64,000 bases of DNA from CBDAQA01 sp965198865 (GCA_965198865.1 CBDAQA010000003.1:124001-188000); one strand, 5' to 3'. Counted from the first letter of the stretch, positions 48,861-57,908 are shown. The notes: generated by a model from the sequence alone, not told the origin. Program-made: numbers and translations.

Positions 48861-50138
48861 TCACGAGATGAGCGTCGCCTTCGTTACGGCAGACTTGTCG
48901 GCCGCGTTGGTGTCGGTGGGCGACACCGGCGTCACGGTCACCGTCAGTTGGTACCGCCCGACCGGCAGCGCGGGCAGTGGGACCCGCAGCCGGATCGTCA
49001 TCGCCTGATCCCGGGCGAGCCGCACCGGGCGGGCGACCGACGCCACCCGCACGGGCGCGGTCGACCCGTCGACCGGCGTCGCCGTCACCGTGATCGTCGT
49101 CGTGCCCGACTCGGCCATCGACCCGACTGACCGCAGGTGGACCGCCACCGCCGCGGGCCGGCCCGCACGGGCGGTGCCGGCCACGTTGGCCGACGTCACG
49201 CTCACGTCCGACGTCGCCGCCGCCACCGTGAACGACGGCCCGACGGCGACGTTATCCGCCTCATCCGTTTCGGCGAACGCGTTGCCCGCGTCGATCAACG
49301 CCAAGAAGCGGTACGTCCCCGGCGTCAGCGTCGTCGGCAGCGTGAACGGCACCCTGTAGGCAGCGACGCGGTCGTGCCCGAGGTGGACCGGGACCTGCTG
49401 GTCGGCCACGCGGATCGCGCTGGCGGCCGAGCCATCGGGCGTGACGCCGACCGCGAGCTCGAACTTGCCGCTCGCCCGGCCGCCGGTGTTGAACACGTCG
49501 ACCGTGGCAACGCCGGCGTCGCCGGCGACGGGGTTGGGCGGGAGGTGGACGCGCAGGGCACCGCCGAAGTCGGCCGCCCGCGACGCTGGGGGGATCACGA
49601 CGATCGTGCCGCCGCCATCGTCGTACAGCGAGTCGTCGTACGGGTCGCCGGTCGGGTAGAGGACGACGGACTGATCTCCGCCGTCGTCGGTCGTGCCGCC
49701 AGCGTCGAGGCCGCCGCCACCGCTGTTGTTGGGGGGGTCGTTGTCGACCGGCGACGGGACCGTGCCGCCGCTCCCAGCGTCGCCGGCCCCCTCGCCACCG
49801 CTGTCCGACGAACTGCCGCCATCAGCCGAGCCGCCGGTGTCGGTCGTTCCGGCCCCCTCGCCACCGTCGTCGACGCCGGTGGACCCGCTGTCCCCGGACC
49901 CCTCCCCGCCGTCGTCGCTTCCACTGGTGCCGCCGCTGTCGCTGCTGTCATCGCCGTCGTCATCGAACGGTTGCAGGCGAGCCACGTCGGCCACGGCCGG
50001 CGGTGCCGCGACGTGAGCAGCGGGGACGGTCGGGACCGGCATGACCGCAACCGCCGCCGACAGCAGCCGGCGATCCTCCAACCGTTCGATCATCGCGGTC
50101 GAGCAACTCGGACGCGCACGTTGGCGATGGCGGTTCAT
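48861..50138 (-). CDS. Surface protein with LEPR-xLL-like signal and CARDB domains
   Basis: 425 residues from ATG 50138. The N terminus holds MIERLEDRRLLSAAVAV, the planctomycete-type LEPR-xLL export signal (here LEDRRLLSA). Next comes about 120 residues of low-complexity Asp/Ser/Gly/Thr (DDDGDDSSDSGGTSGSDDGG), likely a calcium-binding or flexible stalk. Two CARDB/immunoglobulin-like domains follow (about 205-315 with AETDEADNVA, and about 320-425). Such proteins are secreted or cell-surface adhesins. No anchor is seen at the C terminus. Confidence 0.88.
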   Translation of the reverse strand: MNRHRQRARPSCSTAMIERLEDRRLLSAAVAVMPVPTVPAAHVAAPPAVADVARLQPFDDDGDDSSDSGGTSGSDDGGEGSGDSGSTGVDDGGEGAGTTDTGGSADGGSSSDSGGEGAGDAGSGGTVPSPVDNDPPNNSGGGGLDAGGTTDDGGDQSVVLYPTGDPYDDSLYDDGGGTIVVIPPASRAADFGGALRVHLPPNPVAGDAGVATVDVFNTGGRASGKFELAVGVTPDGSAASAIRVADQQVPVHLGHDRVAAYRVPFTLPTTLTPGTYRFLALIDAGNAFAETDEADNVAVGPSFTVAAATSDVSVTSANVAGTARAGRPAAVAVHLRSVGSMAESGTTTITVTATPVDGSTAPVRVASVARPVRLARDQAMTIRLRVPLPALPVGRYQLTVTVTPVSPTDTNAADKSAVTKATLIS

Positions 50139-50243
50139 CAAGCGGTAGGACACGGCGGGCTCCCGATGGTCAGCGACGACCGGCAAGCATGCCACGTTCG
50201 TGCCAAGCCGACCCGCATCTGGCCTACGCGGTCGCGCGGACGG

Positions 50244-51515
50244 TCACGGCAGCGTCAGTTCCTTCGGCCCCACCGTCACGATCGTGAACGGCCCCGGCGG
50301 GTGTGCCTTGAGGTACCCGTTCACCCGGTCGACCGTGACGGCGTCGATCGCGCCCTTCACCTCTTCCAGCGTGCGGATCCGCCCGCGGGTGAAGAAGTCG
50401 TGCGCGATCGCCCCGGCCCGGCTGCCGGTGGACTCGCCTTGCATGATCGTGCTCGCCTTCAGGCCCGTCTTGGCCCGCGCCAGCTCGGCCTCGGTCACGC
50501 CCAGCGTCAGCCGGTGCAGCTCGCTGACGAAGCAGTCGAGCGTCGCCTGCGCCCGGTCGTTGCTGGTCCCGGCGTAGCCCATGATCGCGCCGCGGTCCTT
50601 CAGGCTGGAGTAGCCGGCCCAGACGCTGTAGACGAGGCCGCGCTTCTCGCGCACCTCGGTGAACAGCCGGCCGCTCATGCCGCCGCTCAGCACCTCGACG
50701 GCCATCCGCACCGTGTAGTAGTCGGGGTCGGTCTCGGGCACCGACGGGTAGGCGATGCCGATGTGCGTCTGCTCGCTGTCCTGGTGCTCGTGGTGGAACC
50801 GGCCCGGCGGCGGCATCTCCGCGTCCGGCTGCGGCGGCGTCCCGCCCCAGTCGCCGAAGTCCCTCGCCACCGCGTCCTTCAACTGGCCAAACTCGATCGC
50901 CCCGGCCACGGCGAGGATCGACCCCTTCGCGTGATACCGGTTGCGGTGGTCGGCCCGGCAATAGTCGATGGTCATCTTCTCGATGTGGTCGGTCTCGCCC
51001 ATCGAGTTCCGCCCGTACGGGCTGGGGAAGAACCACTCGCGCAGCTTGATCAGCAGCTTCTGCCGGGGCTCGTCGTCAATGCCCGCCAACGCCTGCAGCG
51101 CCAGGTCCTGCGCCGGCTCGAACCCGTCGTCGGCCAGCTTGGGCCGACGCACGATGTCGGCGTACGTCGGCAGCCCCGCCATCACCTTGTCGGCCAGGGC
51201 GGCGCACCCGAACCGGCTGTGGTGAACGCCCACGCTGCTGGACCGTTGAAGCCCCAGCCCGTCGAGGTGGTCGGTGAGCTGCTTGTTGTCTCGATTCCCG
51301 GCCCCGCGCAGGACCAGGTCGGACAGGACGGTGGCCGACCCGCTGCGGTCGACCGGGTCGGTGGCCGACCCCGCGGGGACGAGCAGGGTCATGGCCGCCG
51401 ACTGCATGCCGGGCATCCGCTCGGCCAGCAGGGTCAGGCCGTTGTCGAACGTGTGCTGGAAGTATCGCTCGGGCAACTGGGGTCGCTCCTGTCGGGGGAT
51501 GTTCTGGCCGGTCAC
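50244..51515 (-). CDS. M16-family peptidase-like protein lacking the zinc motif
   Basis: 423 residues from GTG 51515. The two-domain M16 fold is clear: YFQHTFDNGLTLLAERMPGMQSA, GSILAVAGAIEFGQLKDAV, YPSVPETDPDYYTVRMAVEVLSGGMSGRLFTEVREKRGLVYSVWAGY. The zinc motif HxxEH should fall in GSATVLSDLVLRG (about residues 59-71), where the His, Glu and His positions hold Thr, Ser and Asp, so it cannot bind zinc in the usual way. Such inactive M16 proteins often form heterodimers with an active subunit, which is not in this window. No signal peptide. Confidence 0.88.
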   Translation of the reverse strand: MTGQNIPRQERPQLPERYFQHTFDNGLTLLAERMPGMQSAAMTLLVPAGSATDPVDRSGSATVLSDLVLRGAGNRDNKQLTDHLDGLGLQRSSSVGVHHSRFGCAALADKVMAGLPTYADIVRRPKLADDGFEPAQDLALQALAGIDDEPRQKLLIKLREWFFPSPYGRNSMGETDHIEKMTIDYCRADHRNRYHAKGSILAVAGAIEFGQLKDAVARDFGDWGGTPPQPDAEMPPPGRFHHEHQDSEQTHIGIAYPSVPETDPDYYTVRMAVEVLSGGMSGRLFTEVREKRGLVYSVWAGYSSLKDRGAIMGYAGTSNDRAQATLDCFVSELHRLTLGVTEAELARAKTGLKASTIMQGESTGSRAGAIAHDFFTRGRIRTLEEVKGAIDAVTVDRVNGYLKAHPPGPFTIVTVGPKELTLP

Positions 51516-51602
51516 GTCGCCGGGAAACCCAGGAGTATAGGCGACCGGCCGACGGCCGCTAGCCGGCGGTGTCGGACGGCTGGAAAGTGTAGTAGAATCC
51601 GC

Positions 51603-51630
51603 CGTTTAGCGACGGCCCGGAGGGCCGGGG
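51603..51630. repeat. Intergenic palindrome, family B
   Basis: CGTTTAGCGACGGCCCGGAGGGCCGGGG: a single short hairpin of family B in the divergent space between the M16-like gene and the gene at 51670. Key words GCGACGGCCC and GGGCCG. Confidence 0.75.
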
Positions 51631-51669
51631 TCTCGGTCCCGGTCTGCGTTTCTCAACTCGGCATATCCG

Positions 51670-52026
51670 ATGGTCAACGGCGACGCGAAACAACGGGCCA
51701 ATCCCGACCCGTTGCCCTACGCCTCGCCGGCAGGAAGAGCCTGTCGCGTTGGGCTGTTGGTCGCCGGTGCGATGGCGAGCAATCTGGCGGTGTTAGCCGC
51801 ATTCGTTGTGCAGGACGATCATTCCTACTGGGTCGTGCCGCGGGCAGTCTGGGTATGTTTGCTAGCTGGCGCGACCGCTCTATCCGCAGTGGCAGTCACG
51901 CGCGCATACCCCGATTGCGCGTCGCATGCGGCTCGTTGGATGGTGGCCCTCGCTTCGACGCTCACGATACTGGGGTGGGGCGCTCTGGCCTTGTCGGCCG
52001 TCCGGGTGACTTCCTGGATGCCATGA
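51670..52026 (+). CDS. Small three-span membrane protein
   Basis: 118 residues from ATG 51670. Three hydrophobic stretches: about 28-47 (GLLVAGAMASNLAVLAAFVV), 56-76 (VPRAVWVCLLAGATALSAVA) and 90-112 (WMVALASTLTILGWGALALS). No family is recognised. Its TGA overlaps the start ATG of the ABC exporter (ATGA), so it is probably translated together with it. GC content is lower than the neighbours. Confidence 0.75.
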   Translation: MVNGDAKQRANPDPLPYASPAGRACRVGLLVAGAMASNLAVLAAFVVQDDHSYWVVPRAVWVCLLAGATALSAVAVTRAYPDCASHAARWMVALASTLTILGWGALALSAVRVTSWMP

Positions 52027-53804
52027 TCCCTATGCGGACCTACCTCCGAGCGCTTTCCTACTTCCGCCCCGACGCCGGCCGCGTCGCGCTCACGCTGGCC
52101 CTGATCGCCGCCGCCACGGGTCTTGGGCTGCTGCAGGTCTACCCGTTCGCCGTGCTCGCTGATTGCGTGTTCGCGGGGCTGCCGCCGACGGGGGTCGTGT
52201 ACCGCACGCTGCTGTTCCTGGCCCCGGCGTCCAAGACCGGGCAGATCGTCGCGCTGGCCGTGGACGTGCTGCTGCTGCGGGTGGGGCAGGAACTGCTCCA
52301 GGCGGCGCACACGTGGCTGAACATCCGCGTCGGCTACGCCGGGCTGGTGCGGGTGCGGGCCGACCTGTTCAACGCCTGGCAGCGGCAGGAGCTGGCCTGG
52401 CACCGCGACCGGCCGGCCGGCGACGCCGTCTACCGCATCGTGTGGGACGCCGCGGGGTGCCACGCCCTGCTGAACGTGACGGTGAACGGGGTGGCGTTGA
52501 ACGTGGTCACGCTGGGGGTGATGGTGGCGGTGATGACAAACCAGAGCCTGCTGTTGACGGCGGTGGCCGTCGCGATCGGCCCGCCGCTGGTGTGGGTGAC
52601 CAAGCGGTACGAGTCGATCCTCCGGGACCGGTCGGCCGACGCCCGGCAAGCCGAGGCCGACCTGACCGCCGACGCCGCCCGGTTCGCCGCTGTCATCTCG
52701 GTCGTCCAGGCGTTCGGGCAGGAGGCGGCCGCGGTGGTCACGTTCTGCCACAAGACCCGCCTGTCGGCCCAGGCGTACGTCCGGCTGCACCGGCGGGAGA
52801 TCGCGTTCTGGCTCCTGACCGGCCTGACCTTCGCCGCCGGCACCGCCGCCCTGTTCGGCGTCGGCGGGCGGCTGGTCTACCGCGACCAGGTGGCGGGCCA
52901 CGCCGGGCCGGGCGGGATGACGATCGGCAAGCTGTCGATCTTCCTGGCCTACTCGGCGATGCTGTACGGCCCGCTGAAGGCGCTGAGCGGCGCGGGCGGC
53001 CAAGCCGCGTCGTCCGCGGCCGGCGTGCGACGGGTGCTCGAGGTGCTCGACCGACAACCGACCATCCGCGACGGGTCGGGCTCGCTCGCCCGGGCCCCGC
53101 GGACGCTCACGTTGGATCACGTCGGCTTCGCCTACGGCGACGGCCCGCCGGTCCTGTCGGACGTGTCCCTGACCATCGATCCCGGCGAACTGGTCGCCAT
53201 CACTGGCCGCAGCGGCGCGGGCAAGACGACCCTGCTCGGCCTGCTCCCGCGGCTGCACGACCCCACCGCCGGCGCCGTCCGGCTCGACGGCCACGACCTG
53301 CGCGACCTGAAGCTCGCCGACGTCCGCAGCCACGTCGCCGTCGTGTCGCAGGACGCCATCGCGCTCCCGGGCACGGTCCGCGAGAACATCGCCTACGGTC
53401 GGCCCGATGCGTCCGACGCCGACGTGCGCGCCGCCGCCGCGCAAGCCGGCCTGGCCGAGTTCATCGCCGCCCTGCCCGGGCGGTACGACACGCCCCTCGC
53501 CGACAACGGTGGCAACCTGTCCGGCGGCCAGCGCCAACGGCTGGCCATCGCCCGCGCGCTGCTGACCGACGCCCCGATCCTCGTGCTCGACGAGCCGACC
53601 AGCGCGCTCGACGCCGAGCAGGAGGCGAACCTGGTCGACACGATCCGCGCCCTGCGCGGCGTGCGCACCGTGATCGTCGTCAGCCACCGCCCCGGTACCG
53701 TCGCCGGGTGCGACCGGACGGTCACGATCGAGGACGGGCGAGTGCCGGATCAGCCGTCCCGGGCGGCTGGCGAGCAGGTCCGCCGCCCAAGCCGCGTCGG
53801 CTAG
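52023..53804 (+). CDS. ABC exporter (fused permease and ATPase)
   Basis: 593 residues if started at ATG 52023 (overlapping the preceding stop); ATG 52032 gives 590. Six-helix type I exporter domain (about 1-320) followed by the ATPase: Walker A GRSGAGKTTLLG (about 395), Q-loop VAVVSQDAIAL, signature LSGGQRQRLAIARAL (about 498), Walker B ILVLDEPTSALD, H-loop VIVVSHRPGT. Homodimeric exporters of this kind move lipids, peptides or drugs. The last about 12 codons overlap, on the other strand, a broken DUF4058 gene. The tail (VPDQPSRAAGEQVRRPSRVG) therefore looks acquired from that repeat copy. Confidence 0.92.
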   Translation: MIPMRTYLRALSYFRPDAGRVALTLALIAAATGLGLLQVYPFAVLADCVFAGLPPTGVVYRTLLFLAPASKTGQIVALAVDVLLLRVGQELLQAAHTWLNIRVGYAGLVRVRADLFNAWQRQELAWHRDRPAGDAVYRIVWDAAGCHALLNVTVNGVALNVVTLGVMVAVMTNQSLLLTAVAVAIGPPLVWVTKRYESILRDRSADARQAEADLTADAARFAAVISVVQAFGQEAAAVVTFCHKTRLSAQAYVRLHRREIAFWLLTGLTFAAGTAALFGVGGRLVYRDQVAGHAGPGGMTIGKLSIFLAYSAMLYGPLKALSGAGGQAASSAAGVRRVLEVLDRQPTIRDGSGSLARAPRTLTLDHVGFAYGDGPPVLSDVSLTIDPGELVAITGRSGAGKTTLLGLLPRLHDPTAGAVRLDGHDLRDLKLADVRSHVAVVSQDAIALPGTVRENIAYGRPDASDADVRAAAAQAGLAEFIAALPGRYDTPLADNGGNLSGGQRQRLAIARALLTDAPILVLDEPTSALDAEQEANLVDTIRALRGVRTVIVVSHRPGTVAGCDRTVTIEDGRVPDQPSRAAGEQVRRPSRVG

Positions 53805-54338
53805 CGAGAGCCGTGGCCGCAGCGGCACGGCGTAGTTGATGTCGTCATGGTCGCCCTCAACGTATATGCGGTCGATGATCGGCTGGAGGGACAGGGCGAC
53901 GTCCGGCTCGCCCCTGCGACACGGGACTGGGACCGTCGGAGGCGGATCGCGCAGCGGCATCGGGAATACCTGCCAAACCCGGGGGTCCGGACCGCTGGCC
54001 CAGTTGACACACGTGTAGTAGGCAGCCCACCGTTCGCTCGGAATATCGTTGCTGGTGATCCACAATCGCGCCCGGCGTGACCGGAGCAGGTCGATTTCGA
54101 CGAGGTTCACGCCGGCGCGCCTGTATCGCCCTCGGGCGGCGGGACCCGTCGCAACCAGGACGGTGTCGCCCTCGAAGAGTTGGCCTGCGCCCGGCTCACC
54201 GTCGGGGGATTCCAGCCGGATGTGTTGCCCCGCCCTCGCCCACAATCCTTTGGGCAAGTTTGGCCGGAGCGCGGCGCTGATGTGCGTGCAGAGGCGAATA
54301 TGCACGTCGTCCCAATACCGCTCGAGATAGGGGTCCAT
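53769..54338 (-). pseudogene. DUF4058 copy, broken
   Basis: Read from 54338 the frame gives MDPYLERYWDDVHIRLCTHI and, near the end, VNLVEIDLLRSRRARLW and SLADAAWAADLLA, clear DUF4058. It is damaged three ways. The usual M-x-SPFPGMDP start has no initiator (Arg-Ala-Arg precedes SPFPG). About 80 residues between GEPGA and LFEGDTV, including the VExLSxxNK motif, are missing. No stop follows DLLA, the frame running on antisense through the ABC gene. Probably non-functional. Confidence 0.75.
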
Positions 54339-54421
54339 GCCGGGAAACGGGCTCCGCGCGCGGTTCAGTAGACGCTTTTCCCGATGCTCACGTTTGCCGC
54401 GCCGGCCGTACCTTCAGACCC

Positions 54422-55294
54422 ATGCCCATCGCCCACACCGACTGGATCGACATCGCCTACGCCGAGCACGGCGACCCCGCGGGGCAGCCCGTCCTCCTGC
54501 TCCATGGCTTCCCCGATAGCGCCGCCACGTGGGATGGCGTCGTCCGCGAACTGCGGTCCGAAAAGCTGCGGCTCATCGTGCCCGACCTCCGCGGCTACGG
54601 GGACACCCGCATCCTCCAGCCCGACGCCGGTGGCGGCCAGGAGGCGGCCATCGGCCAGGATGCGGTCGACCTGATCGACGCCCTGCAACTGGGCAGGACG
54701 GTCGTCGTCGGACAGGACTGGGGTGCCCGCGCCGCCTACGTGGCGGCCGCCCTGTACCCCGACCGCGTGCGGTCGATCGTCACGTTGGCCTCGCCTTACG
54801 TCATGTACGAGCAAAAGCAACCGGTCCCGCCGCCGCAGGTGCAGGCCTACTGGTACCAGTGGTACTTCAACACCGACACCGGCGCGGAGGGTTTCAAGCA
54901 CGACGTGGCCGGCTTCTGCAAACACCTCTGGCACGCATGGTCGCCTGCGTGGAACTTCACCGATGCCGAGTTTGAACAGGCGAGCGTGGCCTGGCGCCAG
55001 CCCGGGTTCACCGACCTGGTCCTGCACGCCTACCGCGTCCGCTACGGCAACGCCGAACCTTTCGCGCGATACGCCCGCCAACAGGCGGCGTTCGACGCGC
55101 GGCCCAACATCACCGTCCCGAGTTGGTTTGCCGCCGGCCTGGCCGACGCGTGCAACCGGCCCGACAGCGGCATCGGACAGGAGAGGTGGTTCGCCAGCCT
55201 CCACCGCCACGAGGTGCCCGGCGTCGGCCACTTCGTTCAGCGCGAGGCTCCTCGCATGGTCGCCGATCTGGTGCGACAGGCGGCCGGTCTCTGA
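54422..55294 (+). CDS. Alpha/beta hydrolase, epoxide hydrolase/dehalogenase-like
   Basis: 290 residues. Alpha/beta hydrolase with oxyanion motif LLLHGFPDSAATW, nucleophile elbow VVVGQDWGARAAY where the nucleophile is Asp (not Ser), and GVGHFVQREAPRMV with the catalytic His. An Asp nucleophile is found in epoxide hydrolases and haloalkane dehalogenases. WYQWYFNTDTGAEGF in the cap fits epoxide hydrolases. Cytoplasmic. Flanked by DUF4058 copies on both sides. Confidence 0.9.
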   Translation: MPIAHTDWIDIAYAEHGDPAGQPVLLLHGFPDSAATWDGVVRELRSEKLRLIVPDLRGYGDTRILQPDAGGGQEAAIGQDAVDLIDALQLGRTVVVGQDWGARAAYVAAALYPDRVRSIVTLASPYVMYEQKQPVPPPQVQAYWYQWYFNTDTGAEGFKHDVAGFCKHLWHAWSPAWNFTDAEFEQASVAWRQPGFTDLVLHAYRVRYGNAEPFARYARQQAAFDARPNITVPSWFAAGLADACNRPDSGIGQERWFASLHRHEVPGVGHFVQREAPRMVADLVRQAAGL

Positions 55295-55297
55295 CCG

Positions 55298-56074
55298 TCA
55301 CCGCGGCTGCCGCAGCAGCTCCGCCGCCCACGCCGCGTCGGCGTCCGACAGCGGCGGGTCGGGGGGGCGGGTGTAGTCGGCGTCATCTGCGAACGGACCG
55401 TCGTCGTACACCCGGTCGAACACGGCCTGGAGATCGAGCGGCGCGTCAGCGTCGCCGGCACGGAGCGGGACCGCAATCGTGGGCAGTCGCTCTCGCAGGC
55501 CGATCGGGTAGGCCGAAACCGTCCCAGTCATGCTGCGGTATGCCACGACGAGGTAGTCGCGCCCGACATCGTTTGGCACGTCGTTCCACGTGACGGGCAA
55601 GTGCCGGCGGGAACTGCGCAGCAGGTCGATCTCCACCCAGTTCGTCCCGGCTTCCTCGTATCCCCCCAGCTTGTCCCTGTAGTCGTCGTTCAACTGCCCG
55701 GCCGACTTGTTACGCGGGCTCAGCACCTCAACGGCCGTCACGATTCGGTCGGCGTTGCGGACGTCCACGATCAGGACGTTCCGCGCGACGATCACCTCAC
55801 GGTGCAGGTGGATCTCGATCGGTTCGGCCATGGCCGCCGCGGCCGCGTGCCGTGGGTGGGTCGAGCCCGTCTCCACGACGGCGACGTCAGGACGATAGCT
55901 GCGGAGCCGATCGCCCGCGATCGACTCGATGCGAACCGATTCCTCGGGCCTGGCGACCAAGCCTGCAGGCAACGTTCGTTTCAGCGCGGCGGCAATCGCG
56001 CCCATGAGAAACACATGGGCGGAGCTCCACTGAGCCTCAACATACGGGTCCATGCCGGGGAACGGGCTGGGCAT
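55298..56074 (-). CDS. DUF4058 family protein (complete copy 2)
   Basis: 258 residues, ATG 56074, starting MPSPFPGMDPYVEAQWSSAH and ending DADAAWAAELLRQPR. All family parts are present: RSYRPDVAVVETG, RIVTAVEVLSPRNKSAGQL, TNWVEIDLLRSSRRHLPV. It differs a lot from copy 1 (37583), so the two are old paralogues. Convergent with the epoxide-hydrolase-like gene (3 bases apart). Function unknown; the conserved Glu/Asp/Lys pattern suggests a nuclease-like fold. Confidence 0.9.
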   Translation of the reverse strand: MPSPFPGMDPYVEAQWSSAHVFLMGAIAAALKRTLPAGLVARPEESVRIESIAGDRLRSYRPDVAVVETGSTHPRHAAAAAMAEPIEIHLHREVIVARNVLIVDVRNADRIVTAVEVLSPRNKSAGQLNDDYRDKLGGYEEAGTNWVEIDLLRSSRRHLPVTWNDVPNDVGRDYLVVAYRSMTGTVSAYPIGLRERLPTIAVPLRAGDADAPLDLQAVFDRVYDDGPFADDADYTRPPDPPLSDADAAWAAELLRQPR

Positions 56075-56096
56075 GTTGACATCCTACCACGGGCGG

Positions 56097-56510
56097 TCAA
56101 TCCCCGTCGGCCCCGATCCGTTCCCGTACGTCCGCCGGCATCCGCTTCGGCCGTCCGTTCGCGGCGTCCACGAACACCCACTCGGTCCGCCCGCGGGCGA
56201 TCACGGTCGGCTCGTCGTTGCGGGTGAACTCGTAGTGCCGGACGCAGCTGACCCGCGTGAAGTCGCTCAGCCACGTCCTCACCGTGAGCCGATCGCCGAG
56301 CAGCGCCGGGCGGACGTATTCGACGTGGTGCGACCGCACGACCCACGTCGCCCCGGCCGCGTGCATCAGGGCGTTGCCCGGGTCCAGCGCGTCCGCCGCC
56401 GCCAGGGCGGCCTCCTGCATCCAGCGGACGTACTCGACGTTGTTGGCGTGGTCCTGAGCGTCGATGGCAGAGCCGGGGACGGTCAGCGCGTAGAGGAATG
56501 AATCAACCAT
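56097..56510 (-). CDS. Acyl-CoA thioesterase of 4HBT (hot-dog) type
   Basis: 137 residues from ATG 56510. Hot-dog fold thioesterase of the YbgC/FadM group: the catalytic Asp with DAQDHANNVEYVRWMQEA (D-x3-H-x-N-x-xY), then HHVEYVRPALLGDRLTVRTW. Hydrolyses acyl-CoA (or acyl-ACP) to free acid in the cytoplasm. No close functional neighbours, though fatty-acid synthase genes lie about 4 kb away. Confidence 0.9.
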   Translation of the reverse strand: MVDSFLYALTVPGSAIDAQDHANNVEYVRWMQEAALAAADALDPGNALMHAAGATWVVRSHHVEYVRPALLGDRLTVRTWLSDFTRVSCVRHYEFTRNDEPTVIARGRTEWVFVDAANGRPKRMPADVRERIGADGD

Positions 56511-56562
56511 AAGCAAATGTAAGGCGAGCATGGCCCGCCCCACATCTTGGGGTCGGCGACTC

Positions 56563-57354
56563 TCACCCGTTTGGCTTCGCCACCCGCGCGGCGGGCGCGT
56601 ACTGATTCACGACCTTGCCCCACATGCCCTGCACGTCGCCGACCAGCTTCTCGAACGCGGCCGACTCGACCTCCTCGCGGCACGCGTCCGCCGCCGCCGG
56701 CTCCCCCCAGCAGTTGGCCAGCGTGGTCTTCTTGTGCATCGCCTCGGCCGCCCCGTAGACGTAGCCGTTGCGCGTGTCGACCAGCATCGCCGACGCGGTC
56801 GCCGTCACGGTCAGGCTCTTGGTCGGCGCGATGCCGATCGTCAGGACCGTCAGCCCGCTGGCCAGGTCGCGGTCGTCGAACTTGTCGTCGAACGTGTAGA
56901 CCAGCAGCATGTCCGCGTGCAGCGTCGCCGCGGCCGACCGCAGGTCGTCCAGGCTGTCCACCCGCTCGGGCAGCTCCAGCCGGTTGATCGGCTCCAGCTG
57001 CGCGACCTGCGGCATGGTCGACAGCGTCAGCAGGTGCTCGGGCTTCTCGACGTCGTGGGTCAGCACGACGCGGTAGTTCCCGCCGCCGTTGTAGAGCGTG
57101 ACGGTCCGCCCCTCGTAGTCCGAGCCCTGGATGCGGACGATCGCCACCGTGGCCGGGAACGACGCCAGCGGCTTCTTCTCCATCGCGTACCCGACCGACG
57201 GGTCGGTCTGACCCGCCCGCGCCGCAGCCATCTCGCCCGCGCCGGGCCGCGCCACCCGCAGGTTCGCCCCGCTGCCGGGCACGGCGTACGAGGCGCAGCC
57301 GCTCGCCGCAAGCGACACGACGATCAACGCCATCAGCAATCGAACCGTTGCCAT
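56563..57354 (-). CDS. Lipoprotein of unknown function
   Basis: 263 residues. Signal peptide with lipobox (MALIVVSLAASGCASY, Cys about 20). The mature domain includes FPATVAIVRIQGSDYEGRTV, TLHADMLLVYTFDDKFDDRD, TATASAMLVDTRNGYVYGAA and a C-terminal helix with SAAFEKLVGDVQGMWGKVV. The layout (ADMLLVY, then LVDTRNG) recalls GNA1162/CsgG-like periplasmic lipoproteins, in which a strand-helix domain reports on envelope trafficking. Weak resemblance only. Separated from the thioesterase by 52 bases on the same strand. Confidence 0.8.
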   Translation of the reverse strand: MATVRLLMALIVVSLAASGCASYAVPGSGANLRVARPGAGEMAAARAGQTDPSVGYAMEKKPLASFPATVAIVRIQGSDYEGRTVTLYNGGGNYRVVLTHDVEKPEHLLTLSTMPQVAQLEPINRLELPERVDSLDDLRSAAATLHADMLLVYTFDDKFDDRDLASGLTVLTIGIAPTKSLTVTATASAMLVDTRNGYVYGAAEAMHKKTTLANCWGEPAAADACREEVESAAFEKLVGDVQGMWGKVVNQYAPAARVAKPNG

Positions 57355-57469
57355 GTAGTCCTCCCGCTTGAACTGCCCGTCCCCGAAACCGACGCGGGAG
57401 GCGATGTTCGTCGCGGGGCCGGCGGAGTGTCAAACGAATTCGCGGACGGCCGTGTGCAAGAGCCGCGCG

Positions 57470-57841
57470 TCACGGTCGGCCGGCGAGCAGTTCCGCCGCC
57501 CATGCAGCATCGGCGTCGGAGAGCGGCGGGTCGGGCGGTCGGGTGTAATCGATCTGGTCGTACGGGCCGTCATCAACGGCGCGGAGAAACGCGGCCTGAA
57601 GATCGAGTTCCACGTCGGCATCCGACGGTAGCCGCTCGCGGATCGACAGGCCGCGCCGCATCGGATGCCAGACGCCAGCACGCCACGTTGTGACGGTGTG
57701 CGCCGGTGCCTGATCCGGCCGGGAGCGCAGCATGTCGATCTCGACGCGGTTGACGCCCGTTGCGTCGTAAAGCGCGCATCGCCGCAGGTACTCGCGACAA
57801 CATCGGCCAATGGCTCGCGTACGACTGTTGAAGTCGGGCAA
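57470..57841 (-). pseudogene. DUF4058 copy, C-terminal remnant
   Basis: 123 codons opening with a TTG, reading VNRVEIDMLRSRPDQAPAHT and ending PPDPPLSDADAAWAAELLAG, so it is the C-terminal half of DUF4058. It lacks the SPFPGMDP start, the VExLS core and part of the middle (RAGVWHPMRRGLSI joins two distant segments). A family B palindrome stands at 57909, where the missing N-terminal part should be. Likely a decaying copy. Confidence 0.7.
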
Positions 57842-57908
57842 GCGTCGGTTCCACTCATCTTCCCAACAACGAGGAAGGGCCGGGCATCCGCACGCGACTC
57901 GCGTGAAA

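Noticed and set aside
48861..50138. Low-complexity Asp/Gly/Ser region as a non-coding repeat
   Set aside because: The frame is intact with an export signal before it and two CARDB-like domains after it, so the repeat is part of a real surface protein.
49137..52022. Plus-strand frame of about 960 codons in front of the ABC exporter
   Set aside because: It is antisense to the surface protein and the M16-like gene, with His/Arg/Val-rich shadow composition. The exporter starts at 52023.
51825..53768. Long minus-strand extension of the broken DUF4058 frame
   Set aside because: Antisense to the ABC exporter, which has every motif; the open frame is a result of GC bias and the lost stop.
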